DNA of 64,000 nucleotides, from assembly GCF_910592395.1 (NCBI RefSeq), contig NC_088320.1, forward strand, positions 11,654,501 to 11,718,500. Direction: 5' to 3'. This DNA is from Lineus longissimus (taxonomy: Eukaryota; Nemertea; Pilidiophora; Heteronemertea; Lineidae). A program made the position numbers and the translations under genes. The notes under the pieces were generated by a model that ran no database searches, was not told where the DNA came from, and saw nothing but the letters and a program-made list of their open reading frames with translations. This document shows, in pieces, positions 55,801-64,000 of this stretch. How positions within the stretch are numbered: the stretch's first letter is position 1; every line of letters starts with the position of its first letter.

Positions 55801-56300
55801 GACGACAAACAAGACGTGATGACATAAGCTCACCAAGGTGAGCTAAAAAATGCTAACGCTGCCGTTTAATATCACCTATGTCGTGTGCCAGTTCCCCATT
55901 CTTTGTCTGGCCTTCAAAGCAAGTAGTACTACTTACGTGGCAATACAGGTTTTGTTGTTGCCCATGTTCCTTGTTTGGAAAAGGTGTAATCTTGTGCTTC
56001 GATAATGCCGAACGCTTTATCCCAATCTGGATCACTATCAAGGGACAACTCAGTATTGAATGCATCTCCACATGCCTCTTTTACTGCAGCCTTAAATTGT
56101 GTCTCTGTTAAGTCAGCTAATTCGTTTGTAGCATCTTCACAGAAGGTTGTGCAGCGAACTGGTCCTTCTCCATCAGGGTCAGGGTGACGAGTGAACAACT
56201 TCACTTTTGTTGGCAGGGCAGATTCATTGAATTTATTCCGCGTTGTTTCGACACTGAGTCTCGTCAACAGTGCTCTTTTTGGATAAGACCACATCCAATG
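46860..56300 (-). CDS. Split gene; last exon PD-(D/E)XK nuclease-like
   Basis: Two minus-strand exons fit in phase. 56300-55937 (364 nt, acceptor TTTCCAG, donor GTAAGT, phase 1 out) joins 47542-46860 (acceptor CCCCACAG, needs two bases). The join gives '…TTKPVLP' + 'GGNDGIHNDLYIMAQSLERAL…', ending at a stop at 46860. The first exon encodes about 121 residues with 'HWMWSYPKRALLTRLS' and an acidic Asp/Pro patch. The last exon has a helical start, an acidic linker, a polar 'VQRRRTSAAWSS', then 'VPDHIWYLHHYPGFFILNVE' continuing C-K-Q, a strand-rich 'SFGLLISKKGWHLILI' and a helix. Asp, Glu-x-Lys and a following Gln match a PD-(D/E)XK nuclease core by pattern only. The intron of about 8.4 kb is filled with repeats. 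5' exons upstream of 56300 were not found. It could be a host nuclease or transposon/Crinkler-like in origin. Confidence 0.5.
47610..48560 (+). repeat. 302-bp-core repeat element, copy with two to three units
   Basis: The left block 'GAAACAGCCAGGGGCCATTGTGCTCACCGT' is at 47610. 'AAGAAACGTGCCATA' falls at about 47921 and 48224 (303 bp apart), with a shortened third unit near 48455. It ends with ACGACAACTACAATGACGGACG and 'TAGACTCCCCTACGGTGAGCC' (48529-48552). The element sits in the large intron of the minus-strand gene. Confidence 0.82.
48590..50060 (+). repeat. Further copies and fragments of the 302-bp-core family
   Basis: A one-unit copy ends at about 48855 with a GACGACGGACGACAGACGAC tract and 'CTATGGTGAGCC'. 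New left blocks ('AAATGGCCAGGGGCCATTGT' and 'AAATGGCCAAGGGCCATTGT') start at 48870 and 49120. Units continue to about 50055, where the sequence passes into the TCTCG-rich repeat without the usual 3' block. The family has piled up here by nested insertion or unequal exchange. The 49499-49825 open frame is a repeat artefact. Confidence 0.8.
50080..50610. repeat. TCTCG-rich dispersed repeat, copy 2
   Basis: Begins near 'AGCAACTCTCGTTTTTCTGT' and is dense in TCTCG, TCGAAA and ACTCGAA words up to about 50600. The first 110 bp aligns with 25060-25140. Its junction with the 302-bp family at about 50060-50080 suggests that this repeat inserted into it. No protein motif. Confidence 0.6.
50795..51379. 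mobile_element. 585-bp TIR element
   Basis: AGGCGAGACTTTTTTTATTT, continuing GTTGGTGCTC, at 50795 is matched by the reverse complement at 51350-51379 with one mismatch in about 30 bp. The interior is A/T-homopolymer rich and includes a second inverted pair around 51070-51170 ('CTAGACTGGTTCTTGTC' / 'GACGAGAACCAGTCTA'). No transposase, and the target duplication is not clear. Confidence 0.75.
51735..52410. repeat. Tandem repeat, about 145-bp period, 4.5 units
   Basis: The word AAGATGGCGGCTGGCGGCCA, continuing TATTGGAT (with variants), starts at about 51737, 51882, 52028, 52173 and 52318, i.e. every 145-146 bp. Each unit also has 'CCATTACACCACAAA', 'GAAGTCTGTCGGAC' and 'TTCTTCAGTTAACGAGC'. The plus-strand frame 51740-52123 is produced by this repeat. 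Confidence 0.85.
52411..54387. other. Intronic/intergenic, no supported gene
   Basis: Short frames on both strands with no conserved domain. It lies inside the large intron of the minus-strand gene if that model is right. No repeat array was noticed. Confidence 0.35.
54388..54600 (+). repeat. Single truncated arm of the 9.4-kb foldback family
   Basis: TATGGCGAGCCAAAGCGGAA through the TTCAACCTTGAAYAAAATAT repeats matches the left arm of 9404-9685 closely, but the copy stops at 'CATATTCAAGACTT' (54600). It is fused there directly to a reversed copy of the 302-bp family. Confidence 0.85.
54601..54836 (-). repeat. Inverted fragment of the 302-bp-core family
   Basis: On the minus strand it reads from the 5' block (AATGAAACGGCCAGGGGCCA, continuing TTGTGCTCACCGTATAGATA, near 54834) down to 'GCACTTTTTACCTAG' and 'TTTTGGCCTCCTGGTGGCCA' at 54601. 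Only the first half-unit is present. Confidence 0.8.
55020..55210 (+). repeat. Retroposon 3' tail ending in (AAT)n
   Basis: 'TTGTAAAGCGCTTAGAAGTT…AAGCGCTATGAAAATG' followed by about six AAT units (55191-55209). This is the CR1/L2-type terminus with a simple-repeat tail. No coding part remains. Confidence 0.6.
55211..55850 (+). repeat. Related dispersed element with AGCTCACC hairpin end
   Basis: Contains 'TGACCTTGACCTA' and 'AAAAGTAGGTC' blocks like the 302-bp family but a different body. It ends 'GACGGACGACAAACAAGACG', then a perfect 18-nt palindrome AGCTCACCAAGGTGAGCT (55827-55844) and a poly-A stretch. Probably a sister family with the same kind of 3' end. Confidence 0.65.
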
Positions 56301-56871
56301 CTGGAAATGAAAACAAAACATTCAGGGACCATACCGCTTTCAAAGGTAGTCTCTTATTTTGTATAATAGGACTGTCACTGGTGTTAGTATACAGGCCTAC
56401 CCGATAAAAAAGACTTCATTCCAATCTGATGAGGGTGCACTGAAATACGCCAGGTACATATATGCCCCCCCCTCCAAAAAAAAACACACTGAAATTAACA
56501 TTTTTACCAACTTGCATGCCACCTAGACTCACGCGCTTTCTGATTCCCACATTAATATCAAGTTGGCATAGACAGGTTTCGTAACCCAAACAATGACGAA
56601 GTACGAAACTACGATGGGCTGTCATGTCATATAGGTCCTGTGCAAATTCATTTACGTGACACTCGTATCATCAAGCAGTTTGTATGAGGAAATCAGTCAA
56701 GTTTTCAAAATGAAGTGGTCTAGGGACCATGTGGCTCACATTGACGAAACACTTTTTATGCCACGTAAATCATGATAACACGCATGACATAGTCCACATG
56801 GCGATAGTATGTCAGCTGACGTTAGGAGTTGTAGAACATTCCCTGGGCTTTGTTTAGTTACAAGGGTCTAA

Positions 56872-57496
56872 GGCTGATGTTACATAGGAATGAGCTACTC
56901 ACGCCACATTTTTCATCGACTCACGGCTCATTTTCACGTGTCACTCCTCATTTGTCACGAGTGACCGCGGCAGTTTACATACAGATCACTTTTTGCTCGT
57001 TCATTTGTCACTTGGATTTTCTCGGCGACGCATATGGACTCAGAAGAAGAAGAGATGGCAGCCATGCTGCTCCTGATCGAGAATAGAAAACGAAAGCGGC
57101 GGCGACGGACGAGAACAATGTGGTACATAAAATTGCTGCATTTTTGTTATTGTTTCTCATTTCCAATCGAAATTAGCTACTGTATTAATGTGTAAACTAA
57201 TGAAAATGCCGAAAAGTAGCTATACTCACAGTTTTGAAGGCGATATCGCTACAAATACACATGGACGTCCACTTTCTTTGCCAGCTCATTTCACAAAGAA
57301 TGAACATGTCCATTCATCGCCTCACTCGTGAAATGACATGAAATGACGTGAGACGACGAATGCGGGCAAAACTTACAAAATTCACTTCAATGAGAACAGT
57401 TCAATAGGTTTTCCAATGTCCATTCAACTGGTCACGAACGACAAGTGACAAATGAGTCGTGAGTCGATGAAACGTGAGGTCTATGTTACTTCAGCC
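56872..57496. mobile_element. 625-bp PIF/Harbinger deletion derivative
   Basis: The left end GGCTGATGTTACATAGG and the right end (inward) GGCTGAAGTAACATAGA are flanked by TAA (56869-56871 and 57497-57499). A further inverted match 'TTTCATCGACTCACGGCTCA' / 'TTTCATCGACTCACGACTCA' lies inside both ends. The TAA duplication and the internal exon (next entry) identify it as PIF/Harbinger. The catalytic region is deleted. Confidence 0.85.
57034..57122 (+). pseudogene. Residual first exon of a Harbinger transposase
   Basis: ATG at 57034, then an acidic 'MDSEEEEMAAMLLLIE' followed by a very basic 'NRKRKRRRRTRTMW', ending at a possible donor (ATGTG|GTACAT). Harbinger transposases of the HARBI1 type typically start with this acidic helix followed by an Arg-rich run before a W-V motif. 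It lies wholly inside the 625-bp TIR element, and the DDE part is absent. Confidence 0.65.
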
Positions 57497-57666
57497 TAAT
57501 GCATTTATAAACCTGTGCTGTGGTGTTCCAAACAATGAACCAACCTCAGTATTGATATTGAAGTGATGTGGGCAGCATGGAGCGTTGTTGTGTTAGGTTC
57601 TTGATATTGACGTGATGAGGGCAGCACGTAGCATTGTTGTGTTAGTAAGGAATAATAATTATATTC

Positions 57667-57779
57667 CTGGTTAGTTCATAGTTCCAGCGGTTAAGAAAGG
57701 TGCCACTGCTTTTAAAACAGGATACAGACGATGACAAACGCAGCGGTGTTGTATAGACTTCCCTAAGGTGAGCCAAAAA
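57667..57779 (+). repeat. 3' end fragment of the 302-bp-core family
   Basis: 'TTCATAGTTCCAGCGGTTAA' through 'CAGACGATGACAAACGCAGC' to 'TATAGACTTCCCTAAGGTGA' and GCCAAAAA. It carries only the terminal part and stops 11 bp before the TTAA-flanked element. Confidence 0.75.
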
Positions 57780-57790
57780 TGAGGATTTAA

Positions 57791-58399
57791 AGGGAAGCTA
57801 TGGGAATTACTCCCCATTCGACCAACAGATACAACCTTAACATCTACGTAAACTGTGTATTCTTAACAACAACTGTGGCTCTTGGTTTTATAAATAAACA
57901 AACATTAATGAGTAAAATGGATGATTTTAAATGCCTATTTTTGAATCAAGTAAGCCGCCATTGTGACAATCAGCTGTTCGAACAATGGCAAATGCTTGGA
58001 ATGGCAGATGACAGTTCTTCGATTTCTTCGGGTTCTTCGTTGACGTCCGGCGATGAATCCTTCGATTACAACCGTGCATCAGCAGAAGAACCAGCAGGTC
58101 TAGTTCCCTATGCGTTTGAGCCAAGGTACCGGGGCAGAAAAAGGTCTGGAAACTTAGTGGAAACGAGTAGTACTCGCCTTGATGAAAAAAACCCACTGCA
58201 TCCATGACGTCATTCGCCCGGGAGATTTGAACAAACATGGCTACCCCCGCAAACTGCTTATTAAATGCAATTTTCTGCACTACCTAGGAATATTCATCAA
58301 ATCCTTGGTGTAGAGTATTTGTTTGTCATGTAACTTGGTATGTATTTGTTTTAAAAAAAATTTGATTTTGCTGCATCAATTTATTCCCATAGCTTCCCT
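57791..58399. mobile_element. 609-bp TIR element with TTAA target duplication
   Basis: AGGGAAGCTATGGGAATTA at 57791 is matched inversely by TTATTCCCATAGCTTCCCT ending at 58399. TTAA flanks both sides (57787-57790 and 58400-58403). TTAA duplications are typical of Kolobok and piggyBac elements; the AGGG-type end fits Kolobok better, but this is a tentative call. It contains a 99-aa open frame (next entry) and no transposase core. Confidence 0.8.
57908..58207 (+). CDS. PYxFEP-motif protein, probable first exon (99 aa)
   Basis: It starts ATGAGTAAAATGGATGAT. The protein has a short helix ('MDDFKCLFLNQVSRHC', 'QLFEQWQML'), a Ser/Asp-rich low-complexity linker and the motif 'GLVPYAFEPRYRGRKR'. From memory, PY-x-FEP motifs of this kind open many invertebrate proteins annotated as P2X7-like, in which a Cys-rich zinc-binding domain follows in later exons. 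That domain is not seen here. A possible donor (AG|GTACCG) lies right after the motif. It is entirely inside the TTAA-flanked element, so it is probably a captured or native element exon. Function unknown. Confidence 0.5.
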   Translation: MSKMDDFKCLFLNQVSRHCDNQLFEQWQMLGMADDSSSISSGSSLTSGDESFDYNRASAEEPAGLVPYAFEPRYRGRKRSGNLVETSSTRLDEKNPLHP

Positions 58400-58403
58400 T
58401 TAA

Positions 58404-61180
58404 AATGAACATTTTTGGCCATTTCTGATGACCACCATGACGTCACCGATGTCCTCCATCTGATCATGAGGGCAACAGAGAGATTACCATGGCAATGTCG
58501 CGACGTCACAACGCATTTGCCGCGGGGCACGTCATGACGTTATCGGCCCCAACACAGCAAAAAGCTAAAAACTAAATTTTTTTTCACCCTCCCGCGATAT
58601 GGCAGATCAACTTCTTGATACTTTTGCTTATATTCTCAATACAAAGTGATGAATTGTTACTTAACAGGTCTGGTCTATACTCGATATATAGAGTTTTACA
58701 AAATGGCGGCCGATACTCAGAAAGTATGCTGTACTCTTGTTTGCAAATTTTTAAAATCTCAATTTATTTTACAACCTTGCAATTTACTGGAGAGGCTGAT
58801 GCAAGGCTGTAACTTTGCACATGCGAAGGCCATTTCCTTTAATTCAAATAGTCCCTCCAAAAAGGTTTTGGTTTATGTTGATACATGTTCAACTTCCTGT
58901 GTTCCTAATTTGCATACACTGATAAGGGGCTTTCCTTCCGGTAGGCAAGGGTCTTAGGATCATGGACAGGGAGCAAGACGAGCAATCTTGTCTCTCCTGT
59001 TTATCAAGTATCATCTAAAGTTGTTTGATAGCCAAATTGGCTTTAAGTTTTGTTAGATTGGAGAGTGGGATTCAGGGATAATCGACCAGGTCAAATTTAT
59101 CTTGTGAGTAAACTGTTTATTTACTTTTAGACCCTTTTTTCCCAGACTGTGGAAATCCACATGTGCTGCCTATTTGTAAATGCATTTATGTACAGCATGT
59201 ACTGTGACATCGATATGGTGTAAGTACATGTATTTACCTTCCATGAATGTTCATTTAACCCATTTATTCAATTATCTGCTTTTGTCTAGTAGTCATGCTT
59301 AGTTGGATATAATTACAGCTTTATTGAATGTTTTGATGAATCTATTATCGTTGGTTTTGAGTTCAGTTTACTATCTGGCATTGGGCCTAGTACTATTATT
59401 ATGGAATATTTGTTATAAAGTATAACTGTCTCTTTGAGCATTGGGATCCAGTTGTCTTAAAACTTAAGACGATAAAAGAAAAAATACTTCAAAGAAGCTT
59501 TCTTTTACCGTCTTAACTCCCTTATCAGCGGCTATTACTCAGAAAAAACGTATTCGTATCGAGTACGTAATAAACACAGTGCATGCGCTTAAACCATAAC
59601 ATGAATTGCTTTTAAAACACTACCACGTTAATAACAAGTACCCTTTGCAGTTGATGAAAAACATATTTTAAAGCCAAATCGATAGACGGAAATTGGTTTA
59701 AATCTTAAGTGAATTTGGAGGCCGTTTCGAAACCAACTTGATTTTGAAGACCGCTCGTTTCAGACAGTCTAAAAATAGGTTTAGAGATTACACCTCCTCG
59801 CAAACACATGTCATTGCATGTTACATGTGTAAACCGCTGACAACGGTTTAACATCGTCAATATTGCTGTGACGAATAAAGAGCATCAATTTTATTTTATT
59901 ATCTGTCTTGGTTCTGTCATTTCATTAGTATTGTTGTTCATTGTGGTCAATTTAGGCATTAGCCAAGGGACATATGTTTGAGAGCCGGGTTTTTGGAATC
60001 GTCGTTGTTGTCGTTGTTTTGTTTGTGTTTTTCCTTTGCATATTTCTGCATTTGGTACCAATGTTTATTTTGTGACTCTGATATATTTCAGTAAACTGCT
60101 TCTAAAAGAACTGCATTTTGCGTTGGTCTGTTGGGACGAGTTGAAGCTGACCCCCTGGCTCCCACATGGTTAAACGATAAAAGGCCTCTGTCAGAAAGCA
60201 GGCAAAGGATTGATTTGCTGAGGTGAAGAGTCATGGGTTGGTAGTCAATCGGGATGTTGAGGAAGAAGAGGAGGAGTTAGGTGATAAGGAAGTCAGTGCT
60301 AAGGAATCTGAGCTCAGTGTAATTAGTTTGTCAGATATCAATTCACGCGTATATATATTCATATATAATTCATGATATCGTTCAGAACGGTTTGATTTAC
60401 TTGAAGACAATATCACATCCAACCAGACAGAATACACCTGCCCCGTAATCATCTTCGAATACGTCATTCAGAAACCAAAGGCACGCATACCTGTCCTTTA
60501 TGGGAATACCGTATTCGAAGGCAAAATTATTTACACTAATTCAAAAGGATTTGGTTAACTTGAAGACCTAGTATACATGATGGGTTTGTTTCAACTAGGG
60601 TAGGGACACTTCTGAATGGCCAAAATTTTTGTCCCTTATTAACCAAAAAGGTATTTCTCATTACTGAAAGCAAGCAATATCAGTTGAAAGAACTATTATA
60701 CAATGTGGGCATGTTCAAGTGAATCTCCCTTTCGCGGTCGCCTCTAAATGAAGACAGGCTTTCGACGTTGCTCTTACCGTCCCACCGAAACCCAGGTTGA
60801 AAACGAAACTATGGTCGAAGAGAACCAGTCAATAACACACAGGGTAGTTCTTCATTATCCCACAGTGCGCAAAATGGACACTAGTTTCATGTTTAGCTAC
60901 CAGCTGGGCCAGCCCGATTTGGATCGTGGGATATGTACGTTTTAAGCCACAAATACCAATCGTGTGCCACTATTGCTTGCGGGGAATGCACTGTCTATCT
61001 TGATATGCTACATGACACATCAAGTAGGCTCACTGAAATTCAATATGGCCACCAAGAAAAGATGGCCACTATATGTTTTAAAATATTGTTTCTTTGAACC
61101 ATAAGATGCTTACTCAACCAATATACCATTGGTTGTGACTTAAAGTGTATGGGAATGAGTGAATTAACACTTCTCAGAAA
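58404..61180. other. Intergenic, no supported gene
   Basis: Short, uninformative frames. One small hairpin (separate entry). The two open frames at 58615-58957 overlap in different registers and lack motifs. Confidence 0.4.
59464..59516. repeat. 53-bp near-perfect hairpin with TTAA ends
   Basis: TTAAGACGATAAAAGAAA, a 17-nt loop, then TTTCTTTTACCGTCTTAA: an 18-bp stem with one mismatch. Could be a minimal MITE relic or a structured RNA. No independent support for either. Confidence 0.75.
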
Positions 61181-61637
61181 ATGAAACGGCCAGGGGCCCT
61201 TGTGCTCACCGTATAGATATTTGGTGGTCAGGAATTCATCCTGGTTAAGAAACATGCTACATGTATAGTATATAGGACAAACCAAAGTCGGTATGACATG
61301 TGATGTACCCTTGCTTGGAGTATCTACCATAAAAATATCATCGAAAACAAGTCACTAATAAGCGAGATATTGCACTTTTTACCTTTTTTTGTCTAGGTCC
61401 CCTGGTGGCCAAGTCGAGAATCAGATCGGATCGAATTTTGGGTGTCAGCAGTTATATGTGGTAGGGAGTCATGTGTGCCGAATTTCAAGTTCATAGCTTT
61501 AGCGGTTAAGAAACGTGCCATAGTTACACTGAAACGGCCAATTTACGGCACTTGACCTATGTGACTTTGAAAATTAGGTCAAATCAAAAACCTATATGAT
61601 ATGTGATGTATCCTCGCTGGGAGAACCTACCATATAA
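61181..61637 (+). repeat. 302-bp-core family copy, left part of split element
   Basis: 'AATGAAACGGCCAGGGGCCC' and 'TTGTGCTCACCGTATAGATA' at 61181, one complete unit with 'AAGAAACGTGCCATAGTTAC' near 61508, then broken at 'CTACCATATAA' by the TAA-flanked TIR element. It continues at 62816. Confidence 0.82.
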
Positions 61638-62815
61638 GGGATCATGTCCAAAGTGTGCGCGCAAATCGGGGCGAAAATTCGCTTGGTTGAATATCGCCAC
61701 ACTCATTCGCCTTCCAATCGCTGGCTGCTTCGGCGATTCTATTATGATCAGGCGAAAATTCAGACTGAATGAAAATCGCCGGCGAAAATCTATCAATAAT
61801 CGCGCCTTATTCGCTCTCACCAACCATCGGAACGAAGCGAATATTACATGTGTTGTAGTATGCGAATTCCGACATCAGCTGATAGCAGACCAAACAAAAA
61901 CACAAACTGGAATTCCCTGTCAACCTGACTCCAGTAATGAAATACATCGCATCTATCCACGAGGTGCTACACAAATTTGGCACAGAGGTTTGAGGTTGTT
62001 AACAAGTATTATGGTATGCATTCTGAAGGATTGTGATGGAATGTACCGAATCATACAGCTAATCATGCCATTAGGCTTATGTTTCTGAGTCTCAGCCAAC
62101 CAATCAAGATTGTTGTAGTATCCGGTCATCCTAAACAGCGCCCACCAGCGTCCACCAGGTTTAAAGTCAGGTATAAAGTCAACAAAATATAATTCAGTGG
62201 CCATAAACGTAATAAGTACACCATAAAAAAAACATTTCCTGAAAATTTCATGACTTTTCGGTTTGAAATAAGGGAGATGTTGACCAAAATCACAGGGCTC
62301 CTGTTGTATTGGGAAGCCCTATCATTTTCTCCAAGTCAAATCCAACATGGCCACCAACTGGGGGCCATGGCGATTTAGCGGATCCTGCGGATTCTGCGGA
62401 ACCTGCAGAATCTGGGCGGAATCAGCATAAAAACAGCACGAGAATATCGATATTATGATAAATTATCCTTATAATAAATATTTGTAATATTCCATAACTT
62501 TTAAATTGTCTAAACCGCTAAGATAAAGCGATAAAACAAGGCAAAAGTCGTTGCAAAATCGTTACCGAATATCGGACAAGCATGCAATTTCGTAAAATCG
62601 CTTCATTATCACCTGGAGCGATTTTTGGGGTGAAATCGAATAGGCGCGATTGTGGGTGAATTTCACATCTGACATATCGACGATTTCATAAAATCGTCAC
62701 GCATTCGCATTCGCATTCGCATTCGCCAGTCGATTTTCGGACAGATTTCGCAGGCGAAATACTGCAGGGTTAATTTCACCGGCAAATATCGCATGCAGAC
62801 TTTGGACGTGATCCC
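61638..62815. mobile_element. 1178-bp TAA-flanked TIR element (PIF/Harbinger-like)
   Basis: GGGATCATGTCCAAAGTGTG at the left and GGGATCACGTCCAAAGTCTG at the right (inward) are flanked by TAA (61635-61637 and 62816-62818). Both subterminal regions of about 200 bp are dense in GCGAAA/AAATCG words and a (GCATTC)4 run (62701-62724). Host repeat sequence resumes exactly on the other side ('GTATCATCGTAAACAAGTCA'), which proves insertion. The interior has no transposase; the plus-strand frame 61603-62088 crosses the element boundary and is not a gene. Confidence 0.88.
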
Positions 62816-62818
62816 TAA

Positions 62819-63961
62819 GTATCATCGTAAACAAGTCACTAATGAAATGGCCAGGGCCATTGTGCTCACCTCCTGTGGAGGAAAGATGGATAAAGAGCAT
62901 GGTATTGTGTCATGTAGTGTTAGGTTTGATGTAGGTCCAAGCAATTACAATTTCCCCAAAATGGCCAATTTACAGTACATTCGACCTCTGTGACCTTGAA
63001 AAGTAGGTCAAATCAAAGAAGACCCGGGTGACACATTGAATGGTTGTTAGAATTAGATGTACCTTTGATATCAAATTGGTGCCAATCGGGCAAGTAATAC
63101 TAGGAATAATGGCATTTTGAAGAATTTAGGATTTGGCCCCCTCCCTGGAGGCCAAACGGCAAATCAGATCGCACCAAACTTCGGTACCTGAGACCACCTG
63201 ACCAAGGGGTACATGTGTACTTAATTTGTGATCAATAGTCATTGCAGTTAAGAAACGTGCCATAGTTACGGCCTGACGGCCAATTTACGCCATTTGACCT
63301 CTGACCTTGACAAGAAGGTCAAATTAAAAACCTGCGTGACATATACTGTATGGTGGTTAGATGTACCCATGATATCAAATTGGTGGCAATCGGGCAAGAA
63401 GATAAGGAATAATCACATTTTTAAGGTTTTTGGATTTTGCCCCCTGGTGGTCAAGTGGTGAATCATATTGGACCAAACTTCGGTCCCTGAGATTACCTGA
63501 CTAAGGGGTAAATGTGTACCAAATTTGGGATCAATAGTCATTGCAGTTTAGAAACGTGCCATCGTTACATCCTAACGGCCAATTTACACCATTTGACCTC
63601 TGTGACCTTGAAAAGGAGGTCAAATCAAAAACCCGGAGGATATATGATGCACCTTTTCTAGAAGTACCTACCATATTTTTTTCAAAATTTCCCGACTACT
63701 ATTAAGGGAGATATTGCATATTTTCACTTTTAACGTTTGGCCCCCTGGTGGCCAAACCATGAAACGAATCAGACCGAAACTTGGTCTCCAAGGTGTCATT
63801 ACATAATGGTACATGTGTACCAAGTTTCAACTCAATAGCTCTAACAGTTACGAAACGTGCCCTGCTAACGGACGACGGACGACGACGGACGACGACGACG
63901 ACGACGACGGACGACAGACGCCACGGTATGGGATAAGCTCACCTCTGCTAGGAGGTGAGCT
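62819..63961 (+). repeat. 302-bp-core family, three-unit array with hairpin end
   Basis: After the remainder of the split copy, a new left block ('GAAATGGCCAGGGCCATTGT') starts at 62840. 'GAAACGTGCC' recurs at about 63252, 63551 and 63852 (299-301 bp). The array ends with a long GACGAC tract, 'CAGACGCCACGGTATGGGAT' and an AGCTCACCTC…GAGGTGAGCT hairpin. It is a diverged subfamily ('GCAATCGGGCAAG' replaces the usual 'CTAATAAGCG' segment). Confidence 0.82.
63936..63961. repeat. Terminal hairpin AGCTCACCTC/GAGGTGAGCT
   Basis: A 10-bp perfect stem with a 6-nt loop (TGCTAG) closes the 3' end of the array. The same type of palindrome ends the element at 55827-55844. Confidence 0.85.
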
Positions 63962-64000
63962 AATAAGCGAGATATTGCACTTTTTACTTTTTTTAGTTTT
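63962..64000 (+). repeat. Start of another 302-bp-family unit, cut by window end
   Basis: 'TAATAAGCGAGATATTGCAC' matches the internal unit sequence, so a further copy runs off the window. Confidence 0.7.

Noticed and set aside
57927-58280. 117-aa minus-strand gene
   Set aside because: Antisense shadow of the PYxFEP frame, crossing non-coding parts of the TIR element.
61603-62088. 161-aa plus-strand gene
   Set aside because: Starts in the 302-bp repeat and crosses the exact boundary of the inserted TIR element, so it is accidental.

Overview
This window looks like animal nuclear DNA, most likely from a marine invertebrate. A non-vertebrate deuterostome (amphioxus, hemichordate or echinoderm type) is my guess, not something the sequence proves. 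The support is: split genes with GT-AG introns; no bacterial operon structure; CR1/L2-like LINE fragments; a Ty3/gypsy LTR retrotransposon; a pogo/Tigger-like fossil; a tRNA-headed SINE; several TIR elements with TAA or TTAA target duplications; and large arrays of a dispersed repeat with a roughly 302-bp internal period. Most of the 64 kb is mobile-element debris, with a few split genes in between.

Layout. 1-9.4 kb: a LINE tail (2.8-3.2 kb, minus), an unrecognised single-exon 367-aa gene (3.5-4.6 kb, plus), palindromic and tandem repeats, and a possible coiled-coil exon (7.7 kb, minus). 9.4-10.2 kb: an 831-bp foldback element with a 6-bp target duplication. 10.26-15.8 kb: the main find, an intron-rich plus-strand gene. 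Twelve phase-consistent exons (about 678 codons) match a Plavaka-type (CMC superfamily) DDE transposase, a group I know mainly from fungi. 17.1-23.3 kb: a convergent minus-strand split gene of unknown function, with a 452-bp PIF/Harbinger-like MITE in its first intron and a five-unit 302-bp array in its second. 25.4-26.8 kb: a 5'-truncated LINE reverse transcriptase with an internal 108-bp duplication. 32.4-34.4 kb: a decayed pogo/Tigger element bounded by TA, sitting in the first intron of a UDP-glucuronosyltransferase-like gene (34.45-35.06 kb, minus) whose first exon has a frameshift. 37.1-44.4 kb: a degenerate Ty3/gypsy element with gag, protease, damaged RT, integrase and a partly duplicated 3' end. 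46.8-56.3 kb: a minus-strand split gene whose last exon resembles a PD-(D/E)XK nuclease, with a large intron full of repeats. 56.9-58.4 kb: two TIR elements, one with a Harbinger-type first exon and TAA duplications, the other with a PYxFEP-motif open frame and TTAA duplications. 61.2-64 kb: further copies of the 302-bp family, one split cleanly by a 1.18-kb TAA-flanked TIR element.

Apart from the transposase and nuclease-like genes, which may be domesticated or mobile, the only gene with a conventional host role that I recognise is the UGT first exon. Splice joins were made by eye from GT/AG sites, phase and open frames. Family calls rest on remembered motifs, not on a database search.
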